Origin: Prevotella amnii DSM 23384 = JCM 14753
GTDB taxonomy: Bacteria > Bacteroidota > Bacteroidia > Bacteroidales > Bacteroidaceae
Reading direction: 5' to 3'
Assembly (NCBI RefSeq): GCF_000378745.1
Contig: NZ_KB905273.1
Span: forward strand, 24,538-88,537
Length of the DNA stretch: 64,000 nt
The notes beneath the pieces were generated by a model. It was not told where the DNA came from. It searched no databases and was given only the letters and a program-made list of their open reading frames with translations. This document shows positions 51,002-61,950 of this stretch, one piece after another. Made by a program: the position numbers and the translations under genes. Numbering within the stretch: the stretch's first letter is position 1; every line of letters begins with the position of its first letter.

Positions 51002-51027
51002 CCAAGCAAAATTTTACTTTTGCTTGG
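51002..51027 (-). terminator. Hairpin between acpP and fabF (attenuating terminator)
   Basis: CCAAGCAAAA (51002-51011) and TTTTGCTTGG (51018-51027) form a 10-bp perfect stem. Read on the minus strand it is followed by CCTTTTATTTTTA, as in an intrinsic terminator. Since fabF and rnc must be transcribed from upstream, partial read-through giving excess acpP mRNA is a reasonable inference. Confidence 0.65.
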
Positions 51028-51048
51028 TATTTCTTATTGCTAAAGATA

Positions 51049-51285
51049 TTACTTAGCATTAGCTTCGATGTAAGAGATAGCATCACCAACAGTGGCAATC
51101 TTTTCAGCCTGCTCGTCTGGAATAGAGATACCAAATTCTTTCTCAAATTCCATAATTAGCTCTACAGTATCCAAAGAATCTGCACCAAGATCGTTAGTGA
51201 AGCTTGCTTCAGCCTTAACTTGTGCTTCATCAACACCTAGTTTGTCTACAATAATAGCTTTTACTTTTGATTCAATTTCTGACAT
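51049..51285 (-). CDS. acpP: Acyl carrier protein
   Basis: A 78-residue acidic carrier protein for fatty-acid synthesis. S37 in '[11 protein letters not shown]' is the phosphopantetheine attachment site. It is first of the acpP-fabF-rnc unit. A likely -7 element (TTACTTTG on the minus strand, 51339-51346) with a TTG-containing upstream box lies 54 bp before the start. Confidence 0.98.
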   Translation of the reverse strand: MSEIESKVKAIIVDKLGVDEAQVKAEASFTNDLGADSLDTVELIMEFEKEFGISIPDEQAEKIATVGDAISYIEANAK

Positions 51286-51338
51286 AGTCTTAATTTTAAA
51301 ATGTTTAATTATTAATTGTCAAACTTAAAATTCGTGTG

Positions 51339-51366
51339 CAAAGTAACAATCTTTTTTCTATGTGTG
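51339..51366 (-). promoter_or_regulatory. Probable acpP promoter
   Basis: On the minus strand TTACTTTG (51346-51339) resembles TAnnTTTG, with CTTGCA about 16-18 bp upstream. It is not a perfect match. The rest of the 448-bp gap to 51733 is AT-rich and contains the DUF4254 promoter; no gene is visible. Confidence 0.45.
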
Positions 51367-51672
51367 CAAGTTTTTTTCTTAAAAAAGTATATTTAATTGC
51401 ACAAACTATATATCATTGTGCAACTTTTTTTTTAATTTTATTATCTTTTGTCATATTGCTATATTATAATTAAATATTAAAATATAATATTTTCAGAAAT
51501 CTAATGTATCATAATTATGTATAATATTGCTACGGAAAAATATTAAATATTCTTTTTTTTTGCTAAAAAATAGATTTTTCTATATTTTATTTATTTTCAA
51601 AGGTTGTATTTATTAATTAAACTTGTGTATTTTGAGGTAGAATATGTATTAAGGAAAAAGGCTGCTTTTTAT

Positions 51673-51703
51673 TTTGCACATTGCAGAAATTCTTATATAT
51701 TTG
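51673..51703 (+). promoter_or_regulatory. Bacteroidetes-type promoter for the DUF4254 gene
   Basis: TTTG at 51673-51676, 19-bp spacer, TATATTTG at 51696-51703, 30 bp before the start codon. Confidence 0.75.
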
Positions 51704-51733
51704 CATTTAAATTAATATAAGTAATACATAAGA

Positions 51734-52336
51734 ATGTCATTTACAGAGAATAGTAATAAAATTTTTAATCAGGCTATTAGAGATTATCATATAAAAGATG
51801 ACGTAAATACGCCTATTGATAATCCTTATGATCGTAATTCTATAGAGAATCGTCTTTACCTAAAATGTTGGATAGATACTGTTCAATGGCATTATGAGGA
51901 TCTTATTCGTGATCCACATATTAATGCGGAGGAAGGAATGAGCTTAAAGCGTCGTATAGATCATTCTAATCAAGATAGAACAGATTTAGTAGAGCAAATA
52001 GATTCTTATTTCAGACAACAGTATTCTAATGTCAATCCGTCTGCTAATGCTACTATAAATACAGAAAGTCCCGCATGGGCAGTAGATAGATTATCTATAT
52101 TAGCTTTAAAAATATATCATATGCGAGAGCAAACAGAGCGTACAGATGCTTCAAAAGAACATATTGAAAGATGTAAGGCTAAATTAGCTATTTTATTAGA
52201 ACAACAAAAAGATTTAAATATAGCTATTGATCAGTTATTAGATGATATAAAATGTGGACGAAAGTATATGAAAGTATATCGTCAAATGAAAATGTACAAC
52301 GATCCAAGCACTAATCCTATTCTTTATAAGAAATAA
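51734..52336 (+). CDS. DUF4254 protein
   Basis: A 200-residue, charged, mostly helical soluble protein without a signal peptide. 'YLKCWIDTVQWHYEDLIRDPHI' and 'PAWAVDRLSILALKIYHMREQ' match DUF4254, a Bacteroidetes family often found beside GT9 glycosyltransferases. Here GT9 is about 4.4 kb away on the other side of the putative origin. Function unknown. It has its own promoter and a shared terminator with rdgB. Confidence 0.85.
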   Translation: MSFTENSNKIFNQAIRDYHIKDDVNTPIDNPYDRNSIENRLYLKCWIDTVQWHYEDLIRDPHINAEEGMSLKRRIDHSNQDRTDLVEQIDSYFRQQYSNVNPSANATINTESPAWAVDRLSILALKIYHMREQTERTDASKEHIERCKAKLAILLEQQKDLNIAIDQLLDDIKCGRKYMKVYRQMKMYNDPSTNPILYKK

Positions 52337-52359
52337 AAGAGATATATTAGTTAATAAAA

Positions 52360-52402
52360 AAATATGGGCTACAATAAAATAATATTATTGTAGCCCATAT
52401 TT
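52360..52402. terminator. Bidirectional terminator between the DUF4254 gene and rdgB
   Basis: AAATATGGGCTACAATAA (52360-52377) and its exact complement (52385-52402) form an 18-bp stem with a 7-base loop. The right arm reaches the first base of the rdgB stop codon region. Confidence 0.85.
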
Positions 52403-52989
52403 TATAATAATGATATATCATTTAGAAATTTAGCTAATTTATTAACAGCTATTGCACGGTGGGATATTTTATTTTTTATATTTTCTCCCAAAGAAGCAAA
52501 ACTTTTATTGTAATTTTCTGGTATAAAAATAGAGTCATAACCAAAGCCACCTGTGCCTGTCTTTTCTAAAGCTATATGTCCTTCTATACAGCCCTCAAAC
52601 TGATATTCTTTTCCATTTATTATTAATGAAATTATAGTACGAAAGCGAGCTTTTCTATTACTATTATTACCTAATTTTCTTAAAAGTTTTCGTATATTAG
52701 CTTCGCTATCATGATCTGTAGTATCATCATAACGTGCAGAGTATACTCCTGGTTCACCATTTAGAGCTTCTACTTCTAAGCCTGTATCATCTGCAAAACA
52801 GTCTATATGATAGTGGTCTACAATATATGATGATTTTAGTCTTGCATTCTCTTCAAGTGTTGTTCCTGTTTCAGGTATTTCTTCATGACAACCTATATCT
52901 TCTAATGATATTATCTCAAAATCTTTACTAAGTATTTTTTTTATTTCAGAGAGTTTATGTTTATTATTTGTTGCAAATACTATTTTCAT
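52402..52989 (-). CDS. rdgB: Non-canonical purine NTP pyrophosphatase (RdgB/HAM1)
   Basis: Removes dITP/XTP from nucleotide pools. It has 195 residues, with the nucleotide-binding '[16 protein letters not shown]' at 4-19 and the catalytic '[24 protein letters not shown]' near 65-88, then '[11 protein letters not shown]' and 'SHRA' at the C-terminus. It is the third gene of the leuS-yitT-rdgB group, starting 11 bp after the YitT stop. Confidence 0.96.
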   Translation of the reverse strand: MKIVFATNNKHKLSEIKKILSKDFEIISLEDIGCHEEIPETGTTLEENARLKSSYIVDHYHIDCFADDTGLEVEALNGEPGVYSARYDDTTDHDSEANIRKLLRKLGNNSNRKARFRTIISLIINGKEYQFEGCIEGHIALEKTGTGGFGYDSIFIPENYNKSFASLGENIKNKISHRAIAVNKLAKFLNDISLL

Positions 52990-52999
52990 TATGTTTCTT

Positions 53000-53974
53000 T
53001 TATGTTTTTGGTATATTTTCTGTTTCTTCTAATATAGCTTTATGCTCTTTTACATGTTTTTGTTTTACAGAAACTTTGATAGAGTCAAATCCTTCACCAT
53101 ATACACCTATAACTGCACTTTGACTAACAAAAGCATTAGGATCTGTCATTTTTATAAGACGGAATATTAGTTCGCTTTCATTTTTACGAGCAAGAAGACA
53201 TATTACTTTAATATCTTTTCCTGTATACCAACCATGTCCGTCAAGAATAGTCATTCCATGATCAGTTTCTTTAGAAAGAATAGTTGCTATTTTTTCATGT
53301 TTGCGTGAATAAATCATAAATTGTACAGAGGATCGTCGACGACTATAAATAAGATCGAGCATACCACATTCTACAACTATTGTGCATAAGCCATATACAA
53401 CTTTATGTGCCCTGCTTGCCATATCTCCAAACTGTGGTATAAAAAAACAGCTTGATACTATTAACACATCAAGTAACATTAGTGCTTGTCCTAATGATAC
53501 TTCTTTATATTTATTTACTACAGCAGCTATTATGTCGGAACCACCTGTACTACCATTATTTAAGAAAACTATAGCAAGTGAAGTACCTGTTAAGCAACAA
53601 CCTACTACCATAGACATAAATGACTGGCTTTCACCGAGAATTTGGATATATTTACCATGATCATCTACGGGCATTAATATTTGTGCATATTCAAGCATAT
53701 AGTATAGAGCTATTATAGCATATATGGTTTTTACCATAAATTTCCAGCCTAAAACTTTTAACGCAACGATCAGCAACGATACATTGATGATCATATATGT
53801 ATAATGGATTTTAAAGCCTGTTGCGTAAAAAACTATAGCCGCTATTCCTGTAACACCTCCTGTTACAGTTTCATAAGGTAAAAGAAAGATAGTAAAAGCA
53901 GAGGTATAGAGTAATAAACCAAGAGTAATAAATATATAGTCTTTTACCTCATTTATAACTTTTGTGTTGCTCAT
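53000..53974 (-). CDS. YitT family membrane protein
   Basis: A 324-residue membrane protein with six hydrophobic segments (about 12-210: '[16 protein letters not shown]', '[20 protein letters not shown]') and a C-terminal soluble DUF2179 domain (about 225-310: '[27 protein letters not shown]'). This is the standard YitT architecture. Transport function is suspected but not known. It overlaps the leuS stop by 4 bp. Confidence 0.92.
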   Translation of the reverse strand: MSNTKVINEVKDYIFITLGLLLYTSAFTIFLLPYETVTGGVTGIAAIVFYATGFKIHYTYMIINVSLLIVALKVLGWKFMVKTIYAIIALYYMLEYAQILMPVDDHGKYIQILGESQSFMSMVVGCCLTGTSLAIVFLNNGSTGGSDIIAAVVNKYKEVSLGQALMLLDVLIVSSCFFIPQFGDMASRAHKVVYGLCTIVVECGMLDLIYSRRRSSVQFMIYSRKHEKIATILSKETDHGMTILDGHGWYTGKDIKVICLLARKNESELIFRLIKMTDPNAFVSQSAVIGVYGEGFDSIKVSVKQKHVKEHKAILEETENIPKT

Positions 53975-56853
53975 TTTAATACAATATTAATAATTTTCTT
54001 AGGAACGATGATAATTTTTACTATTGATTTGCCAGCAATATATTGTTGACTCTTTTTTTCTTTTAGAACTTTATTTTGTATTTCATCATTTGAAGCATTA
54101 GCTGCAAAAAGCATCTGAAAGCGCGCTTTACCATTAAAAGAAACAGTAAGTTGCATCTGATCTTCTTTTAAATATTTGTCATCATATATAGGCCATTGAG
54201 CATCGCAGATAGAACCAGTGCCTCCTAATTGTTCCCAAAGCTCTTCAGCAATATGTGGAGCAAATGGTGCAATGAGTATAATTAGCTGTTTTAAAAGTTT
54301 TTTATTTGTGCATTTTTGTTGCCCTAACTCATTAGTACAAATCATAAATGCCGATATTGCTGTATTATAAGAGAAAGATTCTATATCCGATGTTACTTTC
54401 TTAATGAGCTTATGAACACTTTTTAAAGAGTCTTTAGATGGCTCATCATTAGTTAATTCTTGTTGGAAAAGTTTCCAAAATTTGCGTAAGAAGCGATGAC
54501 AACCATCAATACCATTGGTATCCCATGGTTTAGAAGCTTCTATAGGACCTAAAAACATTTCATATAAACGTAGAGTATCAGCTCCATATTGATTTACAAT
54601 AAGGTCAGGGTTTACGACATTGAACATTGATTTAGACATTTTTTCAATAGCCCAACCACATTTATATTTTACTCCTTCTATATATTTTTTACTGCCATCT
54701 TCAAAAATAAAACTTGCATTTTTATATTCAGGACGCCATGCTTTAAAAGCTTTTATATCTAAAATATCACCATGAACAATATTTACATCTACATGAATAG
54801 GAGTTACTTTATATTTGTCTTTCTGTCCTAAAGAAACAAAAACAGGGTCTTTACTGTGATCTTCTGTGTTTATACGATATACGAAATTAGAACGTCCTTG
54901 TATCATACCTTGGTTTATAAGTTTTTGGAAAGGCTCTTCTTTAACGCTATATCCATAATCAAATAAAAACTTATTCCAAAAGCGACTATATATGAGATGC
55001 CCTGTGGCATGTTCTGTTCCACCTACATAAAGGTCTACATTCTGCCAATATTCAACAGCTTTTTTTCCTACAATAGTTTTGTTATTGTGAGGATCCATAT
55101 AACGAAGATAGTAAGCAGAAGAACCTGCAAAACCTGGCATGGTGTTTAATTCTAATGCAAAAATATTCTTTTGATCAATTAAACTCTTGTTTACAACCTT
55201 TTTTTCAGCTTCATTCCAAGCCCAAATAGGTGCTCTTCCCAAAGGTGGTTCTCCTGTTTCGGTAGGTTCGTATTTATCTACTTCTGGTAACTCTAATGGT
55301 AGACATTCTTCAGGAAGCATATAAGGCATATTGTTTTTATAATATACAGGAAATGGTTCTCCCCAATAACGTTGGCGTGAGAAAATAGCATTACGCAGTC
55401 GATAATTAATTTTTACTTGTCCTATTTTCCTTTCTGTAACAAATGTTTTAGTCTTAGCAATGGCTTCTTTAACAGTTAATCCGTTTAGTGAAAATCCATC
55501 TATACTAAATTTACCTTTTATAGGAGAGTTAATAACAATGCCCTCTTTAGCATCAAAACTTTCATGACTAATATCAGCTCCTTGTATTAAAGGGATAATA
55601 GGTAGATTGAAATGTTTAGCAAAAGCATAGTCGCGACTGTCATGTGCAGGAACAGCCATAATAGCACCAGTACCATATCCTGCTAAAACATATTCTGAAA
55701 TCCAAATAGGAATTTGCTCATTTGTAAAAGGATTGATGGCATATGAACCTGAAAAAACACCTGTAACCTTACGATCAGACATACGTTCCAGTTCTGTACG
55801 TTTCTTTACATACGATAAATAATCTTCTACTTCTTTTTGTTGTTTATAAGTAGTGAAACTTTTTACCAACTCACTTTCGGGAGCTAAAACCATGAATGAT
55901 ACACCAAATATTGTATCGGCACGAGTAGTAAATATAGTAAATGTACCCTTACGAGGTTCTCCTTCAGATGTTGGAGTAATACTTTGAAATATCATCTCAG
56001 TACCCTCTGAACGTCCTATCCAGTTACGTTGTGTTTCTTTTATAGATTCTGTCCAATCTACAGTGTTTAATCCTTCTAGTAAACGCTGTGCATATGCTGA
56101 TACGCGTAAGCACCATTGTTTCATCTTTTTTTGTACTACAGGATAGCCACCACGTTCACTTACACCATTTACAACCTCATCATTTGCTAAAACAGTACCT
56201 AACTCTGGGCACCAATTAACCATTGTTTCACCAAGATAAGCTATACGATAGTTCATTAAAACTTGTTGCTGTTCTTGCTCATTCATAGCATTCCATTGAG
56301 CAGCAGTTAAGTTTAATTCTTCATTTTGAGCAACATTAAGCCCGTCAGTACCATATATAGATAAGTGTTTTATTATGTTGTCTATAGGTAGAGCTTTTTG
56401 TAAATTGTTATCAAAATATGATGTAAACATAAGTTGGAAAGCCCATTGAGTCCAATGATAATATTTAGGATCACATGTACGTATTTCACGATCCCAATCG
56501 AAACAGAACCCAATTTTATCCAGTTGCTCACGATAACGAGCTATATTTTTTTCTGTAGTTATAGCAGGATGTTGACCAGTCTGAATGGCATACTGCTCTG
56601 CAGGCAATCCGTAAGCATCATAACCCATAGGGTTAAGCACATTAAAACCTTGTAAACGTTTGTAGCGTGCATATATATCACTGGCTATATAACCTAAAGG
56701 ATGTCCAACATGAAGACCAGCTCCAGAAGGATAAGGAAACATATTTAGAACATAAAATTTCTTTTTATTTTCCTTTTCCACAGTTTTATAGGTATTGTTT
56801 TCTACCCATTTCTGTTGCCATTTCTTCTCAATGTCGTTAAAGTTGTATTCCAT
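53971..56853 (-). CDS. leuS: Leucyl-tRNA synthetase
   Basis: Class I synthetase of 960 residues, longer than the 860 of E. coli, as I recall is usual in Bacteroidetes. HIGH motif HVGH at 48-51 and KMSKS at 738-742 are intact. The CP1 editing domain is present ('[21 protein letters not shown]' around 305-325). The N-terminal '[12 protein letters not shown]' and C-terminal anticodon-binding part are complete. CAAAATTA at 56954-56961, TAATTTTG on the minus strand, is a possible -7 element. Confidence 0.97.
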   Translation of the reverse strand: MEYNFNDIEKKWQQKWVENNTYKTVEKENKKKFYVLNMFPYPSGAGLHVGHPLGYIASDIYARYKRLQGFNVLNPMGYDAYGLPAEQYAIQTGQHPAITTEKNIARYREQLDKIGFCFDWDREIRTCDPKYYHWTQWAFQLMFTSYFDNNLQKALPIDNIIKHLSIYGTDGLNVAQNEELNLTAAQWNAMNEQEQQQVLMNYRIAYLGETMVNWCPELGTVLANDEVVNGVSERGGYPVVQKKMKQWCLRVSAYAQRLLEGLNTVDWTESIKETQRNWIGRSEGTEMIFQSITPTSEGEPRKGTFTIFTTRADTIFGVSFMVLAPESELVKSFTTYKQQKEVEDYLSYVKKRTELERMSDRKVTGVFSGSYAINPFTNEQIPIWISEYVLAGYGTGAIMAVPAHDSRDYAFAKHFNLPIIPLIQGADISHESFDAKEGIVINSPIKGKFSIDGFSLNGLTVKEAIAKTKTFVTERKIGQVKINYRLRNAIFSRQRYWGEPFPVYYKNNMPYMLPEECLPLELPEVDKYEPTETGEPPLGRAPIWAWNEAEKKVVNKSLIDQKNIFALELNTMPGFAGSSAYYLRYMDPHNNKTIVGKKAVEYWQNVDLYVGGTEHATGHLIYSRFWNKFLFDYGYSVKEEPFQKLINQGMIQGRSNFVYRINTEDHSKDPVFVSLGQKDKYKVTPIHVDVNIVHGDILDIKAFKAWRPEYKNASFIFEDGSKKYIEGVKYKCGWAIEKMSKSMFNVVNPDLIVNQYGADTLRLYEMFLGPIEASKPWDTNGIDGCHRFLRKFWKLFQQELTNDEPSKDSLKSVHKLIKKVTSDIESFSYNTAISAFMICTNELGQQKCTNKKLLKQLIILIAPFAPHIAEELWEQLGGTGSICDAQWPIYDDKYLKEDQMQLTVSFNGKARFQMLFAANASNDEIQNKVLKEKKSQQYIAGKSIVKIIIVPKKIINIVLK

Positions 56854-57112
56854 TTCGTTTGTAGTTATTATTTTTCTTGCATTATATGATATAGGCTAAT
56901 ATATATTTACTATTCATTTTTTAGTATGTATTAATGCCTAATATCCTAAGGTGCAAAATTACAAAATCTTTCTGAAAATCATATATTTGAAGTATAAAAA
57001 GTGGCAAGATATATATTAGTTATTTTACAAAATAATATTATCTTTGTGTTAAATCTTTTATTTTAGTGTAGTTTTTTAATACAGTTTTATGTCTAATAAG
57101 TAAAAAGATTAT

Positions 57113-57595
57113 ATGAAATCCTATCAAAACGAAAACGAGTTTATGTTTATCGTTCGTAAATATAAGGCAACGATATATACAGTTTGCTATATGTTTTCAA
57201 GTAATGAGGCAGAGATAGATGATCTTTTTCAGGAGATTATGATAAACATTTGGAAAGGTTTAGCTTCTTTCGAGGGGAAAAGTGATATAAAAACATGGAT
57301 TTATCGTGTGGCTCTAAATACTTGTATAACACAAGATAAGAAGAAGAAACGGCAGAAAACAGAATCATTATCTATGAATATTAGCCCTTTTATAGATAGT
57401 GATATTGATTCGAAGCAGATACAAGCTCTTAATCATCGTATAAGCAGGTTAAATCCATTTGATCGAGCTATAGTGTTGCTTTGGCTTGAAAATATGAGTT
57501 ATGAGGAGATAGGATTAGTTGTAGGTATTTCTACAAAAAATGTTTCAGTACGTCTTTTTCGAATTAAAGAGCAATTGAAAAAGATGAAAGATTAA
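57113..57595 (+). CDS. ECF-type RNA polymerase sigma factor
   Basis: A 160-residue sigma-70 family ECF factor. Region 2 is at about 15-75 ('DDLFQEIMINIWKGLASFEGKSDIKTWIYRVALNTC') and region 4 at about 105-155 ('MSYEEIGLVVGISTKNVSVRLFRIKEQLK'). It is followed after 21 bp by a four-helix membrane protein that is probably its regulator. A TATCTTTG -7 box lies at 57039-57046. There is no FecR-type anti-sigma gene or TonB receptor next to it, which separates it from the common Bacteroidetes SusC-linked ECF type. Confidence 0.93.
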   Translation: MKSYQNENEFMFIVRKYKATIYTVCYMFSSNEAEIDDLFQEIMINIWKGLASFEGKSDIKTWIYRVALNTCITQDKKKKRQKTESLSMNISPFIDSDIDSKQIQALNHRISRLNPFDRAIVLLWLENMSYEEIGLVVGISTKNVSVRLFRIKEQLKKMKD

Positions 57596-57616
57596 CTTAA
57601 ATAAAAACAAAGATTT

Positions 57617-58237
57617 ATGAATAAGCAAGTAAATGAATTAGAAGAGATGCGTAAGCAACTCAATATATTAAAAAGTAAATTATCCAATCAAGAAATTGTA
57701 AGTGATAAGATGATACGCCAATCTATGTTTAATAAGATGTCATTCTTAAAAAAATATGAATATTTTTCATACATTGGTATTATTATTAGTTTCTTATCTT
57801 TCTTATTTTTAACTATAATGTTGAAGACTTCTTGGTATTTTTTCTTTTTTTCAATGGTAGTAATAATTGCAGATGTTTTATTGGATAAATGGGTAAATAG
57901 TTTTTCAGATGAAGAGTTTCTTTCAGGAAACTTACTTCAGACAGCTCAGCATATGGTATGGCAGCTCAAGTTTCGTAAGTTAACAAATATCGTTGTAGGT
58001 GTTATTATATTTGTTATTTGGATACCATGGTTATTATTAGAGCTTTATAATGCTGATATATTTATAATTGTAAAGGCGCAAACAGGAATATATAAAGATC
58101 CTTTTCTTTATGGTTTTATAATAGGTGTTTTTGGTTTGATAGTAGGTATAGTTGTTGCTATAAAGATTTATTTTAAGATGCAGCGCACCAGTAAAGAGAT
58201 TATAGAGCAAATAAATGAGTTAAAAGGAGAGTCTTGA
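57617..58237 (+). CDS. Four-helix membrane protein, possible regulator of the ECF sigma factor
   Basis: A 206-residue protein with no family that I can name. The N-terminus is a charged, coiled-coil-like helix (about 1-45, 'EELEEMRKQLNILKSKLSNQE' type pattern), followed by two close hydrophobic helices (about 50-70 and 73-88), a soluble stretch, two more helices (about 121-145 and 163-187) and a short charged tail. No zinc-binding anti-sigma motif (HxxxCxxC) is present. Its place 21 bp behind the ECF gene suggests that it holds or releases the sigma factor at the membrane; this is inferred from context only. Confidence 0.6.
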   Translation: MNKQVNELEEMRKQLNILKSKLSNQEIVSDKMIRQSMFNKMSFLKKYEYFSYIGIIISFLSFLFLTIMLKTSWYFFFFSMVVIIADVLLDKWVNSFSDEEFLSGNLLQTAQHMVWQLKFRKLTNIVVGVIIFVIWIPWLLLELYNADIFIIVKAQTGIYKDPFLYGFIIGVFGLIVGIVVAIKIYFKMQRTSKEIIEQINELKGES

Positions 58238-58303
58238 GATAATATAAGGGTTATTGTTATTAGTAGTATTGCTTATTAATAGCTATATAGTCTTTTTTCT
58301 ATA

Positions 58304-60967
58304 TCAATAACCTTTTACAATTTTCTTAATTTCATTTAGCTTATTAAGTGCTTCTACAGGTGTGAGATTATTGATGTCCAAACCAATTATCTCATCACGA
58401 ATTTGTTCAAGTACAGGATCATCGAGCTTAAAGAACGAAAGCTGCATATCTTCTTTGTTCTGTTCAAGTTTGTTTATAGATATTTTATCTTTACTTCCTA
58501 CTTGTGCATTATCGCTTTCTAATTCACTTAAAATAGTTTTAGCACGTTTTACAATACTTCGAGGCATTCCTGCAATATCGGCAACATGTATACCAAAAGA
58601 GTGTTCACTTCCGCCTTTTTCGAGCTTACGTAAGAAGATAATTTTACCATTTACTTCTTTTACAGAAACATTATAATTCTTTATACCATGGAAGTTTTTT
58701 TCCATTTCGTTAAGTTCGTGATAATGGGTAGCAAATAGTGTGCGCGCTTTTGCGCGTGGTTGTTCATGTAGATATTCTACTATAGCCCATGCTATGCTTA
58801 TGCCATCATACGTACTTGTACCGCGTCCTAATTCATCAAATAGTACTAAAGAATGTGGTGTAACATTGTTAAGAATGTTAGATGCTTCTGTCATTTCTAC
58901 CATAAAGGTACTTTCGCCTAAGGAAATATTATCAGAAGCACCTACTCGTGTAAATATTTTATCTACTACTCCTATAGTAGCACTCTCAGCAGGAACAAAG
59001 CAGCCTATTTGTGCTAATAGTACTATAAGGGCTGTTTGGCGAAGTAAAGCAGATTTTCCAGCCATATTAGGACCTGTTATCATCATTATTTGCTGGTCAT
59101 CGTTGTTTAGTAATACATCATTAGGTATATATTGTTCGCCTAATGGCAACTGAGTTTCTATTACGGGGTGACGTCCTTGTTTTATGTTTAAGATATTAGA
59201 ATCGTCTACAATAGGTCTTATATAATTATGTTCTTTAGATGTATAGTAAAAAGAAAAAACACAGTCGAGATGTGCTATAAGGTTAGCATTGATTTGTATT
59301 TGTGGTATAAACTCTTGCATATCATTGATAAGTTCTAAAAAGAGCTTATTTTCTAAAATTAATATACGTTCGTCTGCTCCAAGTATTTTTTCTTCATATT
59401 CTTTTAATTCTTGTGTTATATATCGTTCTGCTTGTGCAAGTGTTTGCTTACGAATCCATTCTTGTGGAACGCTATCTTTAAATGTGTTGCGCACTTCTAA
59501 ATAGTATCCAAATACATTATTGAAACCTATTTTTAAGGAGTTGATACCTGTGCGCTTTGCTTCTTGTTGTTGGATTTTCATTAAATATTCCTTGCCATGA
59601 TCACGAATAGTTCGTAATTCATCTAACTCTTGATTGTAACCATGCGCTATGATATTACCTTTGTTAGTAAGTTGTGGAGGGTCGTTTTGTATTTCTTTTT
59701 CTATTCTGTTACGCAAGCTTTCACATAGATTAAGCTGTTCTCCTATTCTTTTAAGTACTTTATTGTCAGCGTGTAAGCATGCTTCTTTAACGGGTATAAT
59801 AGCTTTTAAAGCATTTTTTAATTGTACAACTTCGCGCGGTGATACTCTTCCTACAGCTACTTTTGATATAATACGTTCTAAATCGCCTATACGGTGAAAT
59901 TGTTCTTGTATTGTTTCGCAGAAGTTTTGTTGTTTAAAGAAATAGTCAACTATATCTAATCTTTCTTCAATAGTTTTTACAGTTTTAAGTGGAAAGACTA
60001 CCCAGCGACGCAGCATTCTTCCTCCCATAGGTGTGATGGTGTGATCGATAACATTAAGAAGCGATGTCCCTTCTTCGTTTATAGTAGATATAAGTTCGAG
60101 TGAACGTATAGTAAAACGATCCATTCTTACGTATTTTTCTTCTTCTATACGTGTTAAGGCTGTTATATGTCGTATTTGTGTGTGTTGCGTAAGCTCTAAG
60201 TATTGCATAATGGCTCCTGCTGCAATGATACCATTATGCAGATGATCAACACCAAAACCTTTTAAATTAGTTGTAGCAAAATGTTTTAGTAATTTTTGAT
60301 TAGCGTTTTGTTCTGTAAAAACCCAATCGTCCATTTCAAAACAACAAAGTTTGGTTCCGAAGTTTTGTTCAAAGTCTTTTTTACATGTTCTATCATATAA
60401 TATTTCTTTAGGAGAGAAACTTCCTATGAGTTTTTTTACATAATCGTATGTTCCTTCACTTGTAAGAAATTCGCCTGTACTTATGTCAAGGAAGCTAATG
60501 CCACATGCTTGTTTGCCGAAATGTACAGCTGCAAGGAAATTGTTTTCTTTATAATTAAGAACATTATCAGTTAAAGCCACACCAGGTGTAACAAGTTCTG
60601 TAATGCCACGCTTTACCATCTTGTCCATAGGTGATAAGCCTTTTTTGCCTTTTATCTCTTCCCGCTTCTTTTTAGGGTCTTCTAACTGGTCGCATATAGC
60701 TACCCGTTTTCCTGCTCTGATAAGTTTAGGAAGATAAGTATCAAGAGCATGATGAGGGAAGCCTGCCATAGCAATATCACTACACCCTGCACTATTATTG
60801 CGTTTAGTAAGTGTAATACCTAATATTTTTGCAGCATCAATGGCATCGTCATGGTAAGTTTCATAGAAATCTCCACATCGAAAGAGAAGGAGGGCATCAG
60901 GATGTTTTGCCTTCATTGAGAAAAACTGTTTCATCATTGGTGTCATTCCTTTATCGTTTTTTGCCAT
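58304..60967 (-). CDS. mutS: DNA mismatch repair ATPase MutS
   Basis: Mismatch-recognition protein, 887 residues. The N-terminal mismatch-binding domain begins near residue 8 with '[25 protein letters not shown]', which contains the conserved Phe-x-Glu (near 28-32, 'CGDFYE'). The ATPase Walker A '[13 protein letters not shown]' has K638 and the Walker B/signature '[22 protein letters not shown]' follows. A C-terminal helical tail is present. The length is normal. It stands alone on its strand, 117 bp after lgt. Confidence 0.97.
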   Translation of the reverse strand: MAKNDKGMTPMMKQFFSMKAKHPDALLLFRCGDFYETYHDDAIDAAKILGITLTKRNNSAGCSDIAMAGFPHHALDTYLPKLIRAGKRVAICDQLEDPKKKREEIKGKKGLSPMDKMVKRGITELVTPGVALTDNVLNYKENNFLAAVHFGKQACGISFLDISTGEFLTSEGTYDYVKKLIGSFSPKEILYDRTCKKDFEQNFGTKLCCFEMDDWVFTEQNANQKLLKHFATTNLKGFGVDHLHNGIIAAGAIMQYLELTQHTQIRHITALTRIEEEKYVRMDRFTIRSLELISTINEEGTSLLNVIDHTITPMGGRMLRRWVVFPLKTVKTIEERLDIVDYFFKQQNFCETIQEQFHRIGDLERIISKVAVGRVSPREVVQLKNALKAIIPVKEACLHADNKVLKRIGEQLNLCESLRNRIEKEIQNDPPQLTNKGNIIAHGYNQELDELRTIRDHGKEYLMKIQQQEAKRTGINSLKIGFNNVFGYYLEVRNTFKDSVPQEWIRKQTLAQAERYITQELKEYEEKILGADERILILENKLFLELINDMQEFIPQIQINANLIAHLDCVFSFYYTSKEHNYIRPIVDDSNILNIKQGRHPVIETQLPLGEQYIPNDVLLNNDDQQIMMITGPNMAGKSALLRQTALIVLLAQIGCFVPAESATIGVVDKIFTRVGASDNISLGESTFMVEMTEASNILNNVTPHSLVLFDELGRGTSTYDGISIAWAIVEYLHEQPRAKARTLFATHYHELNEMEKNFHGIKNYNVSVKEVNGKIIFLRKLEKGGSEHSFGIHVADIAGMPRSIVKRAKTILSELESDNAQVGSKDKISINKLEQNKEDMQLSFFKLDDPVLEQIRDEIIGLDINNLTPVEALNKLNEIKKIVKGY

Positions 60968-61084
60968 TGATATTTATCCTTTCTTATAGGTTAATATAAT
61001 AATTTATAATACACAAAAATACAAAAATAGAGTTTAAGAAGCAAATCTTTTCACGTTATGTTATGGTAAGATGTTAGGAGCTTT

Positions 61085-61927
61085 CTACGAGCCTATTTTT
61101 ATCTCTTTACCTTTTGAGCGCCATATAGCCCATGCGCCAAGCAGTATTAGTGGTATGCTAAGTATCTGTCCCATATCCATAGGTAAGCCTGCTTCAAAAG
61201 CCACTTGTAGCTCTTTGGTATATTCTATAAAAAAACGGAACACAAAGATAAGGAATAAGCATAATCCGAAAAATAATCCTGTACCTACCTTTTTAGGGTT
61301 ACGTCTGTAAATGAAGTAAATGATGCCAAAGAACAGTAGGTATGCGATAGCCTCATATAGCTGTCCCGGGTGGCGTGGCTTATTATCTACTTTTATAAAA
61401 ATAAACGCCCAAGGTACGTTAGTTACTTTTCCAATGATCTCAGAGTTCATCAGGTTACCTATACGTATAAAGCATGCAGTGATACTGGAGCATATACCAA
61501 AGAAATCGAGTACCACCCATGTTTTCATCCTGTATCGTTTTATATATAGATATAGTCCCACAAGTAGTCCTATAACACCGCCATGAGAAGCTAATCCCTG
61601 ATATCCTACAAACTTCCATTCTCCATTATAAAGGTGTCGTATAGGAATTATCATTTCTATAATATGATCCCATGAGGTTAAGAAATATTCAGGTTCATAA
61701 AACAGGCAATGTCCTAAACGTGCTCCTAACAAAATACTTATAAAGACGTATAGAAAGAGTGGGTCGAACTTTTCGCTGCTATATTTGTGTTTTTTGTAAA
61801 GCCACTTCATCATAAAGTAGCCTAATGCAAGTCCTAATAGCCAGCACATTCCGTACCAGCGTATACCTGCAGAGGCAATAGGTAAGAGATATTGGCTTGG
61901 GTTCCATGTGATATATAAAGGTAGCAT
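61085..61927 (-). CDS. lgt: Prolipoprotein diacylglyceryl transferase
   Basis: Inner-membrane enzyme that adds diacylglycerol to the lipobox cysteine of prolipoproteins, serving the several lipoproteins in this window. It has 280 residues and about seven membrane helices. 'SHGGVIG' (H115) and the Lgt signature 'RIGNLMNSEIIG' (155-166) are present. 'RHPGQLYEA' is also typical. It follows ychF by 23 bp on the same strand. Confidence 0.96.
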   Translation of the reverse strand: MLPLYITWNPSQYLLPIASAGIRWYGMCWLLGLALGYFMMKWLYKKHKYSSEKFDPLFLYVFISILLGARLGHCLFYEPEYFLTSWDHIIEMIIPIRHLYNGEWKFVGYQGLASHGGVIGLLVGLYLYIKRYRMKTWVVLDFFGICSSITACFIRIGNLMNSEIIGKVTNVPWAFIFIKVDNKPRHPGQLYEAIAYLLFFGIIYFIYRRNPKKVGTGLFFGLCLFLIFVFRFFIEYTKELQVAFEAGLPMDMGQILSIPLILLGAWAIWRSKGKEIKIGS

Positions 61928-61950
61928 AGTGTTTTTATTGAATGATTTTA

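Noticed and set aside
51530..51600. Possible fourth copy of the 55-nt AT repeat upstream of the DUF4254 gene
   Set aside because: Only a partial resemblance (A-rich block followed by ATTTTT), without the 22-bp phasing or the fixed length.
58740..59153. 137-residue + strand ORF inside mutS (also similar ones at 58362 and 59649)
   Set aside because: Entirely antisense to the conserved ATPase part of mutS; Ser/Ile-rich shadow translation with no recognisable domain.
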